33,519 nt of DNA from Bradyrhizobium sp. CCH5-F6 (GCF_001556045.1 NZ_LSIC01000212.1:1-33519), one strand, 5' to 3'; positions 1-8,543 are shown, numbered from the stretch's first letter. The notes: generated by a model not told the origin, from the letters alone. Numbers and translations are program-made.

Positions 1-17
1 GGCTACACAACTCCGCG

Positions 18-941
18 CTAACCGCCGAAATCCCGCGGGCTGAACGGCAAGTCCAACACCTTCCATTCCGCGTACAAGTCGGCTGGCAGCATTTTGTAGG
101 GCTGGCAGCTCTGGAGCGCGCTCATTGCGGACTTGACGATGGCCACGCCCTTCGCGGACGGCGGGGCCTCGATGAGGATCGGCTCGCGCGCCAGCGTGCC
201 GTCGGTGGCGAACACCGTGCGCAGCTTGACATGGACGTTGTCGGTCGCCGCGACCCCGGCCGGCAGCTTGGCGCAGCTCCTCAAGTGGCGGCGAAGCGCG
301 GCGATGACTTCGGGCGGAAGCTTCGCGGCGATCGTATCCTTGGCATCGCCTCCGTCGTCCTTGGGCGCATCTTTCGGGAGCTCCATCGGCAATTCAGGCG
401 GCAGGCCCAGCATGACGCCGTATTTGACGGTGACATCCGGCTGCGGCGCCTGATAGGCCGGCGGCGGCGGCGCGGCCTGCGGCTGCTGCATTGCCTGAGG
501 TGGCGGTTGGGACGGCGGCGGCGGCTGTTGCGGCGGCGGCGGTTGCACATTGGCCTCGCGCTGCTTCGCCGCCTGTGAAGATTGCGGCTGGCTCTGCTGT
601 GGCTGAGGGGAGGCCTGCGGAGATGGCGATGGTGCAGCAGCTTCCTGCTTGGCCGCGGGTTTCGACGCTGCGTCCGCCTTTTCGGTGATATCCAGCTTCG
701 GCAGCTTCAGATCGGGGAGCGTCTCCGGCGGCTTGTCCTTCGCCTCGTCCCTCAACTTCTCCTCGGCCTTGGCCTCTTCCTGCTTCACCTGCTCCGGGGT
801 GACGATGTCGACGGAAACAGTCTCAGGCGGCGCGGCGTGAAACGGACGGACCTCGCTGATCAGAATGATCAGCCCCACCAGCGTCAGATGCGCGATCGCA
901 GACGCTGCAATGTCAGTCCGTATGATCTTCCGCGGTTCCAT
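18..941 (-). CDS. TonB/TolA-like energy-transducing envelope protein
   Basis: This 307-residue protein has the architecture of a TonB/TolA transducer. A short cytoplasmic N-terminus leads into one membrane helix (about residues 11-30) carrying the SxxxH pattern (S14, H18) that TonB and TolA use to couple to a proton-driven motor such as ExbBD or TolQR. A charged Lys/Glu segment (about 48-75) and a long Pro/Gln/Ala-rich periplasmic spacer (about 95-170) follow. The globular C-terminal domain (about 205-307) has two cysteines (SCAKLP and SCQPYK) that could form a disulfide as in TolA domain III. No tolQ/R, tolB, exbB/D or receptor gene adjoins it on the visible side, so TonB versus TolA cannot be settled. 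The stop (TAG) lies inside the window, so the gene is complete. It follows the aldo/keto reductase on the same strand after a 49-base gap. Confidence 0.75.
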   Translation of the reverse strand: MEPRKIIRTDIAASAIAHLTLVGLIILISEVRPFHAAPPETVSVDIVTPEQVKQEEAKAEEKLRDEAKDKPPETLPDLKLPKLDITEKADAASKPAAKQEAAAPSPSPQASPQPQQSQPQSSQAAKQREANVQPPPPQQPPPPSQPPPQAMQQPQAAPPPPAYQAPQPDVTVKYGVMLGLPPELPMELPKDAPKDDGGDAKDTIAAKLPPEVIAALRRHLRSCAKLPAGVAATDNVHVKLRTVFATDGTLAREPILIEAPPSAKGVAIVKSAMSALQSCQPYKMLPADLYAEWKVLDLPFSPRDFGG

Positions 942-990
942 CGAATGACTTCGGGTTGCCGCGCTGGTCCTAGCATAATGAAGGCCCCTC

Positions 991-1809
991 TCAATCCCAT
1001 TTCGGCGCGAAGCCGAAATCGGTCAGGCGGCCCCTGGGATTGACGAGCCCGGCGACCCGGCTCATCTCGTCCTCCGACAGCTCGAAATCGAAGATGTCGA
1101 TGTTTTCCGACAGGCGCTCGACGCGCGAGGTGCGCGGGATCGCGGCGACATTCTGCTGCACCAGCCAGCGCAGGCAGACCTGCGCCGGCGTCTTGCGGTG
1201 GGCGCGCCCGATGTCCGCAAGCGTCTGATCGGACTTGATGCGGCCCCTCGCGATCGGACTGTAGGCGACCAGCGCAAGGCCGTGCTGATCGCAGGCCGCC
1301 CTCACCTTCGCCTGGTCCAGATAGGGGTGATACTCGACCTGGTTGCAGACGAGCGGCTCCGCGGACAGCGCCACCGCCTGCTCGATCAGCGCTACCGTGA
1401 AATTGGAGACGCCGATGTGGCGGGTCAGGCCCATTTGCCTGGCATGCGACAGCGCGCCCAGCGTCTCCTCCAGCGGCACGTGTGGATTGGGCCAGTGCAG
1501 CAGCAACAGATCGACCGAGGGAAGCCGCAAGCGGGCGAGGCTCTCCTTGACCGAGCGCTCGAGATCGTGGGGCGCGAAATGGTTGGTCCAGACCTTGGTG
1601 GTGAGAAAGACGTCGTCGCGGCGCACGCCGGAGGCGCGCAGGCCGTCGCCGACATCGCGCTCATTGTCGTAGACCTGCGCGGTGTCGATGTGGCGATAGC
1701 CGAGCCGCAACGCCTGCTCGACCACGCGGGCGCAGGTGCGCCTCTCCAATTCCCAGGTCCCGAGCCCGATCGCCGGGATCCTTGCGCCATTGGCCTCGAC
1801 GAACAGCAT
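991..1809 (-). CDS. Aldo/keto reductase (DkgB-like)
   Basis: This 272-residue cytosolic NADPH-dependent carbonyl reductase resembles the 2,5-diketo-D-gluconate reductase / methylglyoxal reductase branch of the AKR superfamily. The complete catalytic tetrad is visible: D42 and Y47 (DTAQVY), K72 (TTKVW) and H105 (LLHWP). The NGARIPAIGLGTW start of the barrel and the VSNF and QVEYHPYL family signatures are also present. The length is normal for bacterial AKRs. The start at 1809 is supported by a GAGGA Shine-Dalgarno about 7 bases upstream. The substrate cannot be read from the sequence; reduction of reactive aldehydes or keto-sugars is typical of the family. It lies between the XRE regulator (120 bases upstream, same strand) and the TonB-like gene. 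Confidence 0.93.
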   Translation of the reverse strand: MLFVEANGARIPAIGLGTWELERRTCARVVEQALRLGYRHIDTAQVYDNERDVGDGLRASGVRRDDVFLTTKVWTNHFAPHDLERSVKESLARLRLPSVDLLLLHWPNPHVPLEETLGALSHARQMGLTRHIGVSNFTVALIEQAVALSAEPLVCNQVEYHPYLDQAKVRAACDQHGLALVAYSPIARGRIKSDQTLADIGRAHRKTPAQVCLRWLVQQNVAAIPRTSRVERLSENIDIFDFELSEDEMSRVAGLVNPRGRLTDFGFAPKWD

Positions 1810-1929
1810 GAGGAGTCCTCTCTGTTGCGGCAGCCCCGCAAATCATTATGGACCCCGCCCACGACGGTGCCAACGGAAGCTGCGGCAGCCCGGGCGGATC
1901 TTCGGCGCAAGACTAACGGGAGGTGTGCG

Positions 1930-2232
1930 TCACACCTTGGCAAGCGCCTGGAACACGGTGTCCGGCGCATGCGCGATGACGGCGAGCAGCGCGCGAGCAG
2001 GCCCCCGCGGCGCGCGCTTGCCCTGCTCCCAGTTGCGGATGGTCTCGACGGGCACGCCGAGCTTGGCGGCGAACTCCATCTGGGTCAGGCAGGCGCGGCG
2101 ACGCAAGTCGCGCACCGCGAGCGGGCTGGTATCGGCCGGCACAGCATTGGCCGCCGGCTGGACCGGAAATTCCTGTCCGTCCCGCAATTCGACGATCCGT
2201 CCGTCCGCCTTCAGCCGCAGCCGCATGCCCAT
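1930..2232 (-). CDS. XRE-family regulator, HigA/NadS antitoxin type
   Basis: This 100-residue protein has an N-terminal beta-rich segment (about 1-35) and a helix-turn-helix domain (about 43-98). The DNA-binding part reads TQMEFAAKLGVPVETIRNWE followed by GKRAPRGPARALL, the signature of the HigA-2/NadS antitoxin group. No RelE/HigB-type toxin gene lies on either side: the aldo/keto reductase follows and mgtE precedes. It is therefore either an orphan antitoxin-like repressor or a conserved stand-alone regulator. A second in-frame ATG at 2226 sits better behind the G-rich GGGGGA sequence, so the true start may be six bases further in. The target is unknown; autoregulation is typical of the family. 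Confidence 0.8.
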   Translation of the reverse strand: MGMRLRLKADGRIVELRDGQEFPVQPAANAVPADTSPLAVRDLRRRACLTQMEFAAKLGVPVETIRNWEQGKRAPRGPARALLAVIAHAPDTVFQALAKV

Positions 2233-2290
2233 TCCCCCAAGCGCGGCGATGATGCGGCAGGTCGCTTAAGTTCGGATTAAAGATGCGAGG

Positions 2291-2344
2291 TCCCGTGCCC
2301 CGGACGCTGCGCAGCGCGGCTTCGCAGCGCGCCCGGGACACGAG
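2291..2344. repeat. Palindromic intergenic repeat downstream of mgtE
   Basis: This is an imperfect inverted repeat with outer arms CCCGTGCCCCGGACG and CGCCCGGGACACGAG, and an inner pair GCTGCGCAGC / GCAGCGC. It fills the gap between mgtE (which ends at 2362 on the minus strand) and the XRE gene. Its sequence style (CCGGGACACGAG) resembles palindromic elements repeated many times in Bradyrhizobium genomes. From this position it could fold in the mgtE transcript and stabilise or terminate it. Copy number cannot be checked here. Confidence 0.55.
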
Positions 2345-2361
2345 AGCGCGCGGCAATTGCC

Positions 2362-3783
2362 CTACTTCAACCCGAACCACAGGGTCGCGATGCCGAGGAA
2401 GGAGAAGAAGCCGACGACGTCGGTCACGGTGGTCACGAACGTTCCGGAGGCCACCGCCGGATCGGCCCTGACACGGTCGAGCGCCATCGGGATCAGGATG
2501 CCGCCGAGCGCGCCTGCGACGAGGTTGCAGATGATGGCGAGCCCGATGACGATGCCGAGGCCCGGGATCTTGAACCAGGCCACCGCCGCGATCCCCGTGA
2601 TCAAGGCGAAGGCGAGACCGTTGACGAGGCCGACAAGCGCCTCGCGCATCACCACGCGCCCGGCATTGGAGGAGCCGAGCTCGCGCGTCGCCAGCGCCCG
2701 CACCGCCACCGTCATGGTCTGGGTCGCGGCATTGCCGCCCTGGCTCGCCACGATCGGCGCCAGCACGGCGAGCGCCACCATCTTCTCGAGCTGACCTTCG
2801 AACAGGCCGAGCACGGAGGATGCGAGGAACGCGGTGGCGAGATTGACCAACAACCAGTTGAACCGCGCGCGCGCGATGGTGAACACGGTGTCGGAGAGCT
2901 CTTCGTCGCTGGTGACGCCGCCGAGCGCCTTGAGGTCCTCGTCCGCCTCTTCCTCGATCACGTCGACGACGTCGTCGACGGTGATGACGCCGACGAGGCG
3001 ATCCTGGGTGTCGAGCACCGGGGCTGCGACGAGATTGTACTTGCCGAACATGCGCGCCACCTCCTCCTGGTCCTCCAGGACGGAGATGCGGCGGCGGTCC
3101 TCATCGGTGAGCTCGGTCAGCGGCACAGGACGGCGCGTGCGCAGGAGCACGTCGAGCGGCACGGCGCCCAGCCAGTGCTCTTCCTTGTCGACGACGTAGA
3201 TCTCGTAGAAGCGGTCGGGCAGGTCCGGCGTCTCGCGCATGTAGTCGATCGCCTGGCCGACGGTAAAATCCTGAGGAACGGCGATGAACTCGGTCTGCAT
3301 CCGGCGGCCGGCGGAATTCTCCGGGTACAGCAGGCTGCGCTCGAGCGCGACGCGCTCCTTGAGCGGCAGCTTCTCGAGGATCTCATCCTGCTCGGCCTCG
3401 TCGAGGGTCTCCAGGAGCTCGACCGCATCGTCGGATTCGAGCTCGCGGACGCCTTCGGCGACCGTCTCCGGCGGCAGCTCCTCGAGGATCTCCTCGCGGA
3501 CGGCCTCGTCGACCTCGTTCAGTGCCGAGAAGTCGAAATCGCGGCCGGTCAGTTCGACCAGGCGGACGCGGTCGTCGGGCTCGAGGGCACCGATCAGGTC
3601 GCCGAGGTCGGCCTCGTGCAGCTCGGCGACGCAGGCGCGCAGCGCCGCACTGTCGCCGGCCGCGATCGCACGGGCAATTTCCTCGACGAATTCGTGACGA
3701 ATCTCGCCGTCTTCGTTGCGCATCGGCACGTGGTCGAGTACCGAATCCGAGGCGGATGCGGCAACGTCCATATGTTCATCCAT
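2362..3783 (-). CDS. mgtE: Magnesium transporter MgtE
   Basis: This 473-residue inner-membrane Mg2+ channel has all domains of the MgtE family in order: an acidic N domain (about 25-160), a tandem CBS pair (about 165-290) and five C-terminal membrane helices (about 310-473). The signature APIVASQGGNAATQT is present. D455, 18 residues from the end in TDVVGFF, matches the position of the pore aspartate Asp432 of Thermus MgtE. The cytosolic N and CBS domains of the family sense Mg2+ and gate the pore; nothing here suggests loss of that. The start at 3783 is preceded by GAGG at 7 bases. The gene is divergent from the first deacetylase with an 81-base spacer; no Mg2+ riboswitch is evident in that short leader. 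Confidence 0.96.
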   Translation of the reverse strand: MDEHMDVAASASDSVLDHVPMRNEDGEIRHEFVEEIARAIAAGDSAALRACVAELHEADLGDLIGALEPDDRVRLVELTGRDFDFSALNEVDEAVREEILEELPPETVAEGVRELESDDAVELLETLDEAEQDEILEKLPLKERVALERSLLYPENSAGRRMQTEFIAVPQDFTVGQAIDYMRETPDLPDRFYEIYVVDKEEHWLGAVPLDVLLRTRRPVPLTELTDEDRRRISVLEDQEEVARMFGKYNLVAAPVLDTQDRLVGVITVDDVVDVIEEEADEDLKALGGVTSDEELSDTVFTIARARFNWLLVNLATAFLASSVLGLFEGQLEKMVALAVLAPIVASQGGNAATQTMTVAVRALATRELGSSNAGRVVMREALVGLVNGLAFALITGIAAVAWFKIPGLGIVIGLAIICNLVAGALGGILIPMALDRVRADPAVASGTFVTTVTDVVGFFSFLGIATLWFGLK

Positions 3784-3864
3784 GGCGCGCCTCGCCGTTG
3801 ACAGGTTGGAACGAGTGATCCGGGCTGACGGTCAGCCAATACCCACAAGGCAACTGCGAGCGCA

Positions 3865-4671
3865 ATGACAAAGATGCTTCGACCGGGATGGACCTCGATG
3901 ACGGCGGGCGCGCTGATCGCTGCGACCATCGGCATTGCCTCGACGGTTGCCGCCGAGTGCCCGCGCAAGGACGCGCTCGGCACCTCGCGCGTCCTGAGCG
4001 TCGACGCCAGGACCCATCCGCGCGTGGGCTTGAAGAGCTTTCCCCAGACGCTGCCGCTGGCCGATCGCGAGGTCGTGCTGACCTTCGACGACGGGCCAAA
4101 TCCGCCGACGACGTCGAAGGTGCTGGCGGCGCTGGCGCAGGAGTGCGTGCGCGCGACCTTCTTCCTGATCGGCCTGCACGCCTCCCAGCATCCCGACATG
4201 GTCAAGCGCATCGCCCGCGAGGGCCACACCGTCGGCCATCACACCCTCTCGCATCCCTTTATGGCGCGGATCCCGTTTGACAAGGCGAAGGCCGAGATCG
4301 ACCGCGGCATCGCTGCCGACGAGATGGCGCTGCACGGCACCTCGACGACGACGCCCTCGACGCCGTTCTTCCGCTTTCCCTATTTCGAGTCGACGCAAGC
4401 TCAGCTCGATCTGCTGCAGTCGCGCGGCATCGTCGTGTTCGGAGCCGACCTCTGGGCCAGCGACTGGACCGAGATCACGCCGGAGCAGCAGCTGAAGCTC
4501 GTGACCGAGCGCCTGGCTGAGAGCGGCAAGGGTATCATCCTCTTCCACGACCCGAAGGCGCGCACGGCCGCGATGATGCCGGCCTTCCTGCGGTACCTGA
4601 AAGAGAACGGCTATCGCGTGGTCCACATCGTGCCGGCCGGCACACCGCAGAAGAATGCCGATATGCGCTGA
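3865..4671 (+). CDS. Exported polysaccharide deacetylase (NodB/CE4 family), copy 1
   Basis: This 268-residue metal-dependent deacetylase acts on N- or O-acetylated polysaccharide (chitooligosaccharide, peptidoglycan or exopolysaccharide; not distinguishable). A signal peptide (about 1-30, ending STVAA) puts it in the periplasm. CE4 motifs are complete: TFDDGP with D75 and D76 (motif 1), HTLSH with metal ligands H126 and H130 (motif 2), FRFPYF (motif 3) and ILFHDP (last motif). It is a clear paralogue of the next gene. Both share the pre-domain pattern CP..ALGTSR...VD.R.HP, a mature N-terminus not required by the catalytic fold. A second ATG at 3874 is a possible start; no strong Shine-Dalgarno decides between them. 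Confidence 0.92.
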   Translation: MTKMLRPGWTSMTAGALIAATIGIASTVAAECPRKDALGTSRVLSVDARTHPRVGLKSFPQTLPLADREVVLTFDDGPNPPTTSKVLAALAQECVRATFFLIGLHASQHPDMVKRIAREGHTVGHHTLSHPFMARIPFDKAKAEIDRGIAADEMALHGTSTTTPSTPFFRFPYFESTQAQLDLLQSRGIVVFGADLWASDWTEITPEQQLKLVTERLAESGKGIILFHDPKARTAAMMPAFLRYLKENGYRVVHIVPAGTPQKNADMR

Positions 4672-4832
4672 TGCCGGAATGTCACGCCGGCGCAAAATGG
4701 GGTGATCTCGGCCCAATTAACACTCTGTTCATGCTAGCCCGTGCAAAGTCGCATTGGGTATTGCACCTGAACCATTTTGGGGCGTCTCCGACCTAATAGG
4801 GCGGCAATCGCAGATGAGGGCAGACCAGGTTC

Positions 4833-6155
4833 ATGATCGGAAGTAGCGTTGTTTCGCGGACGCGATCGTGGATCGTCCTCTGTCTGGGAATGCTGACCGT
4901 CGGTTCGCCAGCCGTGCTCGCGGCCGACTGCCCCGGCAATCCGGATGCGCTCGGCACCTCCCGCACCCTCGTGGTCGATCCGCGCGAGCATCCGCTGATC
5001 GGCACCATGCAGTATCGCGAGACGCTGCCGCTGAAGGACCACGAGGTCGTCCTGACCTTCGACGACGGGCCGCTGCCGAAATATTCCAACCAGGTGCTCA
5101 AGATCCTCGCCGACGAGTGCATCAAGGCGACCTTCTTCATCATCGGCAACCAGGCCAAGGCCAATCCGGAAGGCGTGCGCAAGCTGGTCGCGGCGGGCCA
5201 CACCGTCGGCACGCACAGCATGGACCATCCGCTGACGTTCGACCGGATGCCGATCGAAAAGGCCGAGGCCGAGATCAACGGCGGAATCGAGTGGACCGCG
5301 GCTGCGATGACCGATCGGTCCCAGCTCGCCCCGTTCTTCCGCATTCCCGGCCTGATGCGCGCCGAGGGCGTCGAGAACCATCTGATCTCGCGCGGCCTCC
5401 AGGTCTGGAGCGCCGATTTCCCGGCCGACGACTGGCGGCATGTGTCGTCGGAGCGCGTCTATCAGCTTGCGATCCAGCGGCTGGAAGCCAAGGGCAAAGG
5501 CATCCTGCTGCTGCACGACATCCAGGCCCGCACCGTGGCGGCGCTGCCCAAGATCATCCGCGACCTCAAGGCACGCGGCTACCGCATCGTGCATGTGGTG
5601 CCGGCGACCGCCGAGCGGCCTGCGACGCCGACCACGGCGGTGGAATGGCTGCTGCATCCGCCGACGGAGACGACGCCGATCGCACGCTGGCCGCGCGTGC
5701 CGAACTTCGTGTTCGCGCAAACTCCGATGCTGCCGGCACCCGCGCTGGCCGACCTCAATGCGCGGGCCGATCATCGGCCGCTGCTGCCGCTCCGGACCAT
5801 GGCGCAGGCCAATGTCCCGGCCACCCTGCCCGTGCCCGGGCGCGCGCTCTTCACAATCCCGGAAGGCTCGGTCGAGGTGCTGCTATCGACGTCCTTGTCG
5901 CGGCGTGCCGCGACGCGGCTTGCGATGGCGGCCGAGACGCACGGAGCCAAGGACAAGGCAGCACAGGCCAAAGCAGCAAAGGGCAAGGCAGCCAAGCTGC
6001 AGGGACGGCGTACGGCGCATGCGGCGCCGCTATCCCTGGACCATGCCGCGCAGCCCAAGGCGACTGCAGCCAACGGCACCGCATCCAAGGGGCCGGCATC
6101 CAAGAGCGCCATGCCCCGCCCGACCCGCGTCGCCAGCCTGAAAAAGCGCGCCTAA
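4833..6155 (+). CDS. Exported polysaccharide deacetylase (NodB/CE4 family), copy 2 with Lys/Ala-rich tail
   Basis: This is a 440-residue tandem paralogue of the preceding deacetylase, separated from it by 161 bases. It has a signal peptide (about 1-30, ending PAVLA) and a CE4 domain (about 65-270) with TFDDGP (D77, D78), metal ligands H128 and H132 (HSMDH) and the late LLHD motif. Motif 3 reads FRIPGL rather than the usual RxPY seen in copy 1, so specificity or activity may differ. After the enzyme domain comes a Pro-rich linker and then an unusual tail (about 368-440) of repeated Lys/Ala units such as AKAAKGKAAK, very basic and probably disordered. Such a tail could bind anionic cell-wall polymer; that is inference. 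The TAA stop is the first triplet of a palindromic repeat. Confidence 0.9.
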   Translation: MIGSSVVSRTRSWIVLCLGMLTVGSPAVLAADCPGNPDALGTSRTLVVDPREHPLIGTMQYRETLPLKDHEVVLTFDDGPLPKYSNQVLKILADECIKATFFIIGNQAKANPEGVRKLVAAGHTVGTHSMDHPLTFDRMPIEKAEAEINGGIEWTAAAMTDRSQLAPFFRIPGLMRAEGVENHLISRGLQVWSADFPADDWRHVSSERVYQLAIQRLEAKGKGILLLHDIQARTVAALPKIIRDLKARGYRIVHVVPATAERPATPTTAVEWLLHPPTETTPIARWPRVPNFVFAQTPMLPAPALADLNARADHRPLLPLRTMAQANVPATLPVPGRALFTIPEGSVEVLLSTSLSRRAATRLAMAAETHGAKDKAAQAKAAKGKAAKLQGRRTAHAAPLSLDHAAQPKATAANGTASKGPASKSAMPRPTRVASLKKRA

Positions 6156-6193
6156 AGCGCGATGCGATTAGGATGAATCGTCATCGCGCTTTA
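6153..6193. repeat. First palindrome of a two-hairpin intergenic repeat
   Basis: This is a perfect 12-base inverted repeat (TAAAGCGCGATG and its complement CATCGCGCTTTA) around a 17-base loop. The first three bases are the stop codon of the deacetylase. The sequence matches my memory of a palindrome frequent in Bradyrhizobium intergenic regions; copy number cannot be checked here. Lying between convergent genes, it probably acts as an RNA-stabilising or terminating hairpin. Confidence 0.7.
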
Positions 6194-6202
6194 GGTTGTT
6201 GT

Positions 6203-6256
6203 TTAAGCATGATCTTTTCGGAAAACCGCTGCCCACTTTTCCGGATCATGCTTTAA
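6203..6256. repeat. Second palindrome (CATGATC...GATCATG element)
   Basis: This is an inverted repeat with arms TTAAGCATGATCTTTTCGGAA and TTTTCCGGATCATGCTTTAA around the centre CCGCTGCCCAC. It is one of the most recognisable palindromic elements of Bradyrhizobium and Rhodopseudomonas intergenic DNA. With the hairpin just before it, it occupies the whole gap between two convergent genes, ending five bases before the stop of the next one. Confidence 0.75.
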
Positions 6257-6260
6257 GTCC

Positions 6261-6635
6261 TCACTGCCGCATGATCGCGGCGACGCAGAGCAGCACGATC
6301 AGCGCCAGGAAAAACAGGTCCATATAGGACTTCAGCTCGCCGTCGCGCCGCAGCCGCGCGACGTCGGCGATCACCTGCTTGCGCGCCGAGGTTCCGCCCG
6401 AACCGTCATTGATCGGAGCCTGAAGCCGCTTGGTCTCTGCCTCCAGCCTCTCGATCTTCTGGAAGAAGTAGAACGCACGCAGCGTCGAGGCCGCGCGCAT
6501 GGCGGCATAGACCAGCACCAGAATGGCCAGGATCGCGCGGTTCGGATATTTCTCCATGAAGTTCAGGCTGAAATATACCACCGCCATGAAGGCGAAATTG
6601 GTGAGGAAGCGGTAGACGAAGCTGAGAAAGACCAT
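6261..6635 (-). CDS. Small membrane protein of unknown function
   Basis: This 124-residue protein is not assigned to any family. An N-terminal hydrophobic region (about 1-45) can form two membrane helices. A charged, helical middle part (about 55-100, rich in Glu, Lys and Arg with EAETKRLQ) looks like a short coiled coil. A final membrane helix (about 104-122) ends at the C-terminus. The start at 6635 is chosen because the longer open frame upstream runs antisense into the next gene and has no membrane-protein character. AGAAGG lies 11 bases ahead of this ATG. It is convergent with the deacetylase across the double palindrome. Confidence 0.65.
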   Translation of the reverse strand: MVFLSFVYRFLTNFAFMAVVYFSLNFMEKYPNRAILAILVLVYAAMRAASTLRAFYFFQKIERLEAETKRLQAPINDGSGGTSARKQVIADVARLRRDGELKSYMDLFFLALIVLLCVAAIMRQ

Positions 6636-6921
6636 GCAGGCTCGAACCTTCTGGGGGCGCAACCAAACGATGTTGCGAAATTCGGGAGTTGGGACCCAGA
6701 CCGGAACGGCCGGCCTCGATGCGGTAGCGGCCCGTCTACGCCAAGTTTGTTTCGAAAAGATAGCATCGCCCCGCAACTCGCCGCCTTTTAGCCGGACGCG
6801 GCCGTAAGGCAAGCCGGAGCATGGCCGTCCGCCTGCCTGCGCGGCAACCCGCAACGGCTCAATGGCGATTTGGCGGAAGTCGCGGTAAGCTGCCGGCCGC
6901 CGCCACATGTGGGGTCTGCCG

Positions 6922-7179
6922 ATGCCGAAGAAGGGAATCACGGGCCACGACGATTGGGTTCTGACCGAGGCACTCGCAACCGCACTGGTCGCGCTGGAGC
7001 AGCTCGAACCGAGGCACCAGCCGAGCGCGCATATGGACGACATCCGCAAGCTGCTCGCGAACGGCAAGGAGCCGGCGGCGGTGAGCCTGCACCTCGCCCA
7101 GGCCAAATGCCGCCTGTTTCCCGACCTCGATCCGCTGGCGATCTACCGGGAATACGGCATCGGGGAGGAGTATGGCTGA
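6922..7179 (+). CDS. Conserved-looking small protein of unknown function
   Basis: This is an 85-residue soluble, mostly helical protein beginning MPKKGITGHDD. It has no membrane segment, cysteine cluster or recognisable motif apart from one Cys in LAQAKCRLFPDLD. An in-frame ATG at 6907 would add five residues; 6922 is preferred weakly because a GGGG run lies about eight bases ahead of it. Function is unknown. Codon usage matches the neighbours, and no competing frame on the other strand looks like protein, which favours a real gene. Confidence 0.55.
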   Translation: MPKKGITGHDDWVLTEALATALVALEQLEPRHQPSAHMDDIRKLLANGKEPAAVSLHLAQAKCRLFPDLDPLAIYREYGIGEEYG

Positions 7180-7223
7180 GGAAGCGCGCCTTCAGGATCG
7201 CAAGGCGCGGATGGAACGATGCG

Positions 7224-8492
7224 CTAGTTCTGCGAGGTTCTCAGCAGCGGGCATTCGCTCTGGCTCAGGGGGAGATAGGCATCCTCGGCGGGTATCCTCT
7301 CGACGACGTTGTAGTAGTCCCAAGGGGCCTTCACGTCCGAGGGCTTCTTGACTTCGACGAGATAGAAATCATGCACCAGCTTGTTGTCGGCGCGCAGTCG
7401 CGCGCCCGGCGCATAGAAGTCGTCGACGGGCATTGACCGCATTTTCTCGAGGACGGCGTTGGTCTCGTCCGTTCCGGCCGCAGCGGCGGCCTTCAGGTAT
7501 TGCAGGACCGCCGAATAGACCGCGGCCTGCGGCGCGGTCGGCATGGCATTGTGCAACTTGTAGAACCTGTGGGCGAAGGCACGTGTCTGCTCGTTGAGGG
7601 CCCAATACCAGGCGGTGACCGTGGTCAGGCCCTTGGCCGTTTCGGGCCCCATGGCATGTACGTCGGTGAGGAACATGAGTTCGGCGACGGCCTTCTGAGG
7701 ACCCGCGTTCATTCCGAACTCGTTCCATTGCTTCATCGAGGTCACGAGCTGCTCACCCGCATTTGCGAAGGCGACTACCTTCGCCTTCGAGGCCTGGGCC
7801 TGGAGCAGAAAGGAGCTGTAGTCGGCGTTTCCCAACGGATGAAACACTGCGCCGAGCGACTTGGCGCCCGTCGCCGCAAGCACGCGCTGGGACACCTCGA
7901 CCATGTTGCGTCCGAACGCGTAGTCCGACGCGATGAAGAACCAGCTGTCGTATCCTTGCGACACCAGCTTCCGAACCGAGCCGGCCACCAGGTTGTAATT
8001 ATCGTGCAGCCACATCAGGCCGGTGCGCGAACATTGTTTGCCGCCGATCTCGGTAGTGCCCACGGCCGAATAGATCACGATCTTGTTCTTGTCGCGTGCG
8101 ATCGACTGGATGGCGAGCGCGACCGCCGAATTTCCGACGTCGGCCACCATGTCGACGCCATCCACGTCGAACCATTTGCGGACGATCTGGGCGCCGATAT
8201 CGGGCTTGTTTTGATGATCGGCGACGACGATGTCGACCTTGAGCCCCGGCGTGGTCTTTTGAAAATCCTCGACCGCCATCTTCGCGGCGACGACGGAGCC
8301 CGGTCCGGCAAGGTCCGACAAAGGTCCCGCCTGATCGTTGATGATGCCGATCCTGACCACGCCGCCGGAGACATCGGCGGCCAGACTCTGCTCGGCGGAC
8401 AGGAGCGGCGCGAGCGCCAGCACGAAGCCGAAGGCCGAACGGCAAAGCCGGATGTGCCATGACGCCGATGCCCCAATCCCGTGACCCGTCAT
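7224..8492 (-). CDS. ABC transporter substrate-binding protein, branched-chain amino acid (LivJ/K) type
   Basis: This 422-residue periplasmic type-I solute-binding protein has a signal peptide (about 1-39, cleavage near SLAAD). It is followed by the family opening VVRIGIINDQAGPLSDLAGP and GSVVAAKMAVEDF, typical of HAAT/LivJ receptors used for amino acids, amides, urea or aromatic acids. Start at 8492 is supported by AGGAGGGG just upstream. No permease or ATPase genes are nearby, so it must pair with a transporter elsewhere or act as a sensor. It lies only 51 bases downstream of the isonitrile hydratase-like gene on the same strand, which suggests a common transcript and a nitrogen-containing ligand; the ligand is inference. 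Confidence 0.9.
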   Translation of the reverse strand: MTGHGIGASASWHIRLCRSAFGFVLALAPLLSAEQSLAADVSGGVVRIGIINDQAGPLSDLAGPGSVVAAKMAVEDFQKTTPGLKVDIVVADHQNKPDIGAQIVRKWFDVDGVDMVADVGNSAVALAIQSIARDKNKIVIYSAVGTTEIGGKQCSRTGLMWLHDNYNLVAGSVRKLVSQGYDSWFFIASDYAFGRNMVEVSQRVLAATGAKSLGAVFHPLGNADYSSFLLQAQASKAKVVAFANAGEQLVTSMKQWNEFGMNAGPQKAVAELMFLTDVHAMGPETAKGLTTVTAWYWALNEQTRAFAHRFYKLHNAMPTAPQAAVYSAVLQYLKAAAAAGTDETNAVLEKMRSMPVDDFYAPGARLRADNKLVHDFYLVEVKKPSDVKAPWDYYNVVERIPAEDAYLPLSQSECPLLRTSQN

Positions 8493-8543
8493 TTTCCCCT
8501 CCTCGGTGACATCGCGACCGACATCGACGTTGATTGGCCCACG

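Noticed and set aside
3832..4716. A 294-codon open frame antisense to the first deacetylase
   Set aside because: The plus-strand frame has a signal peptide and all CE4 motifs; the antisense frame has none.
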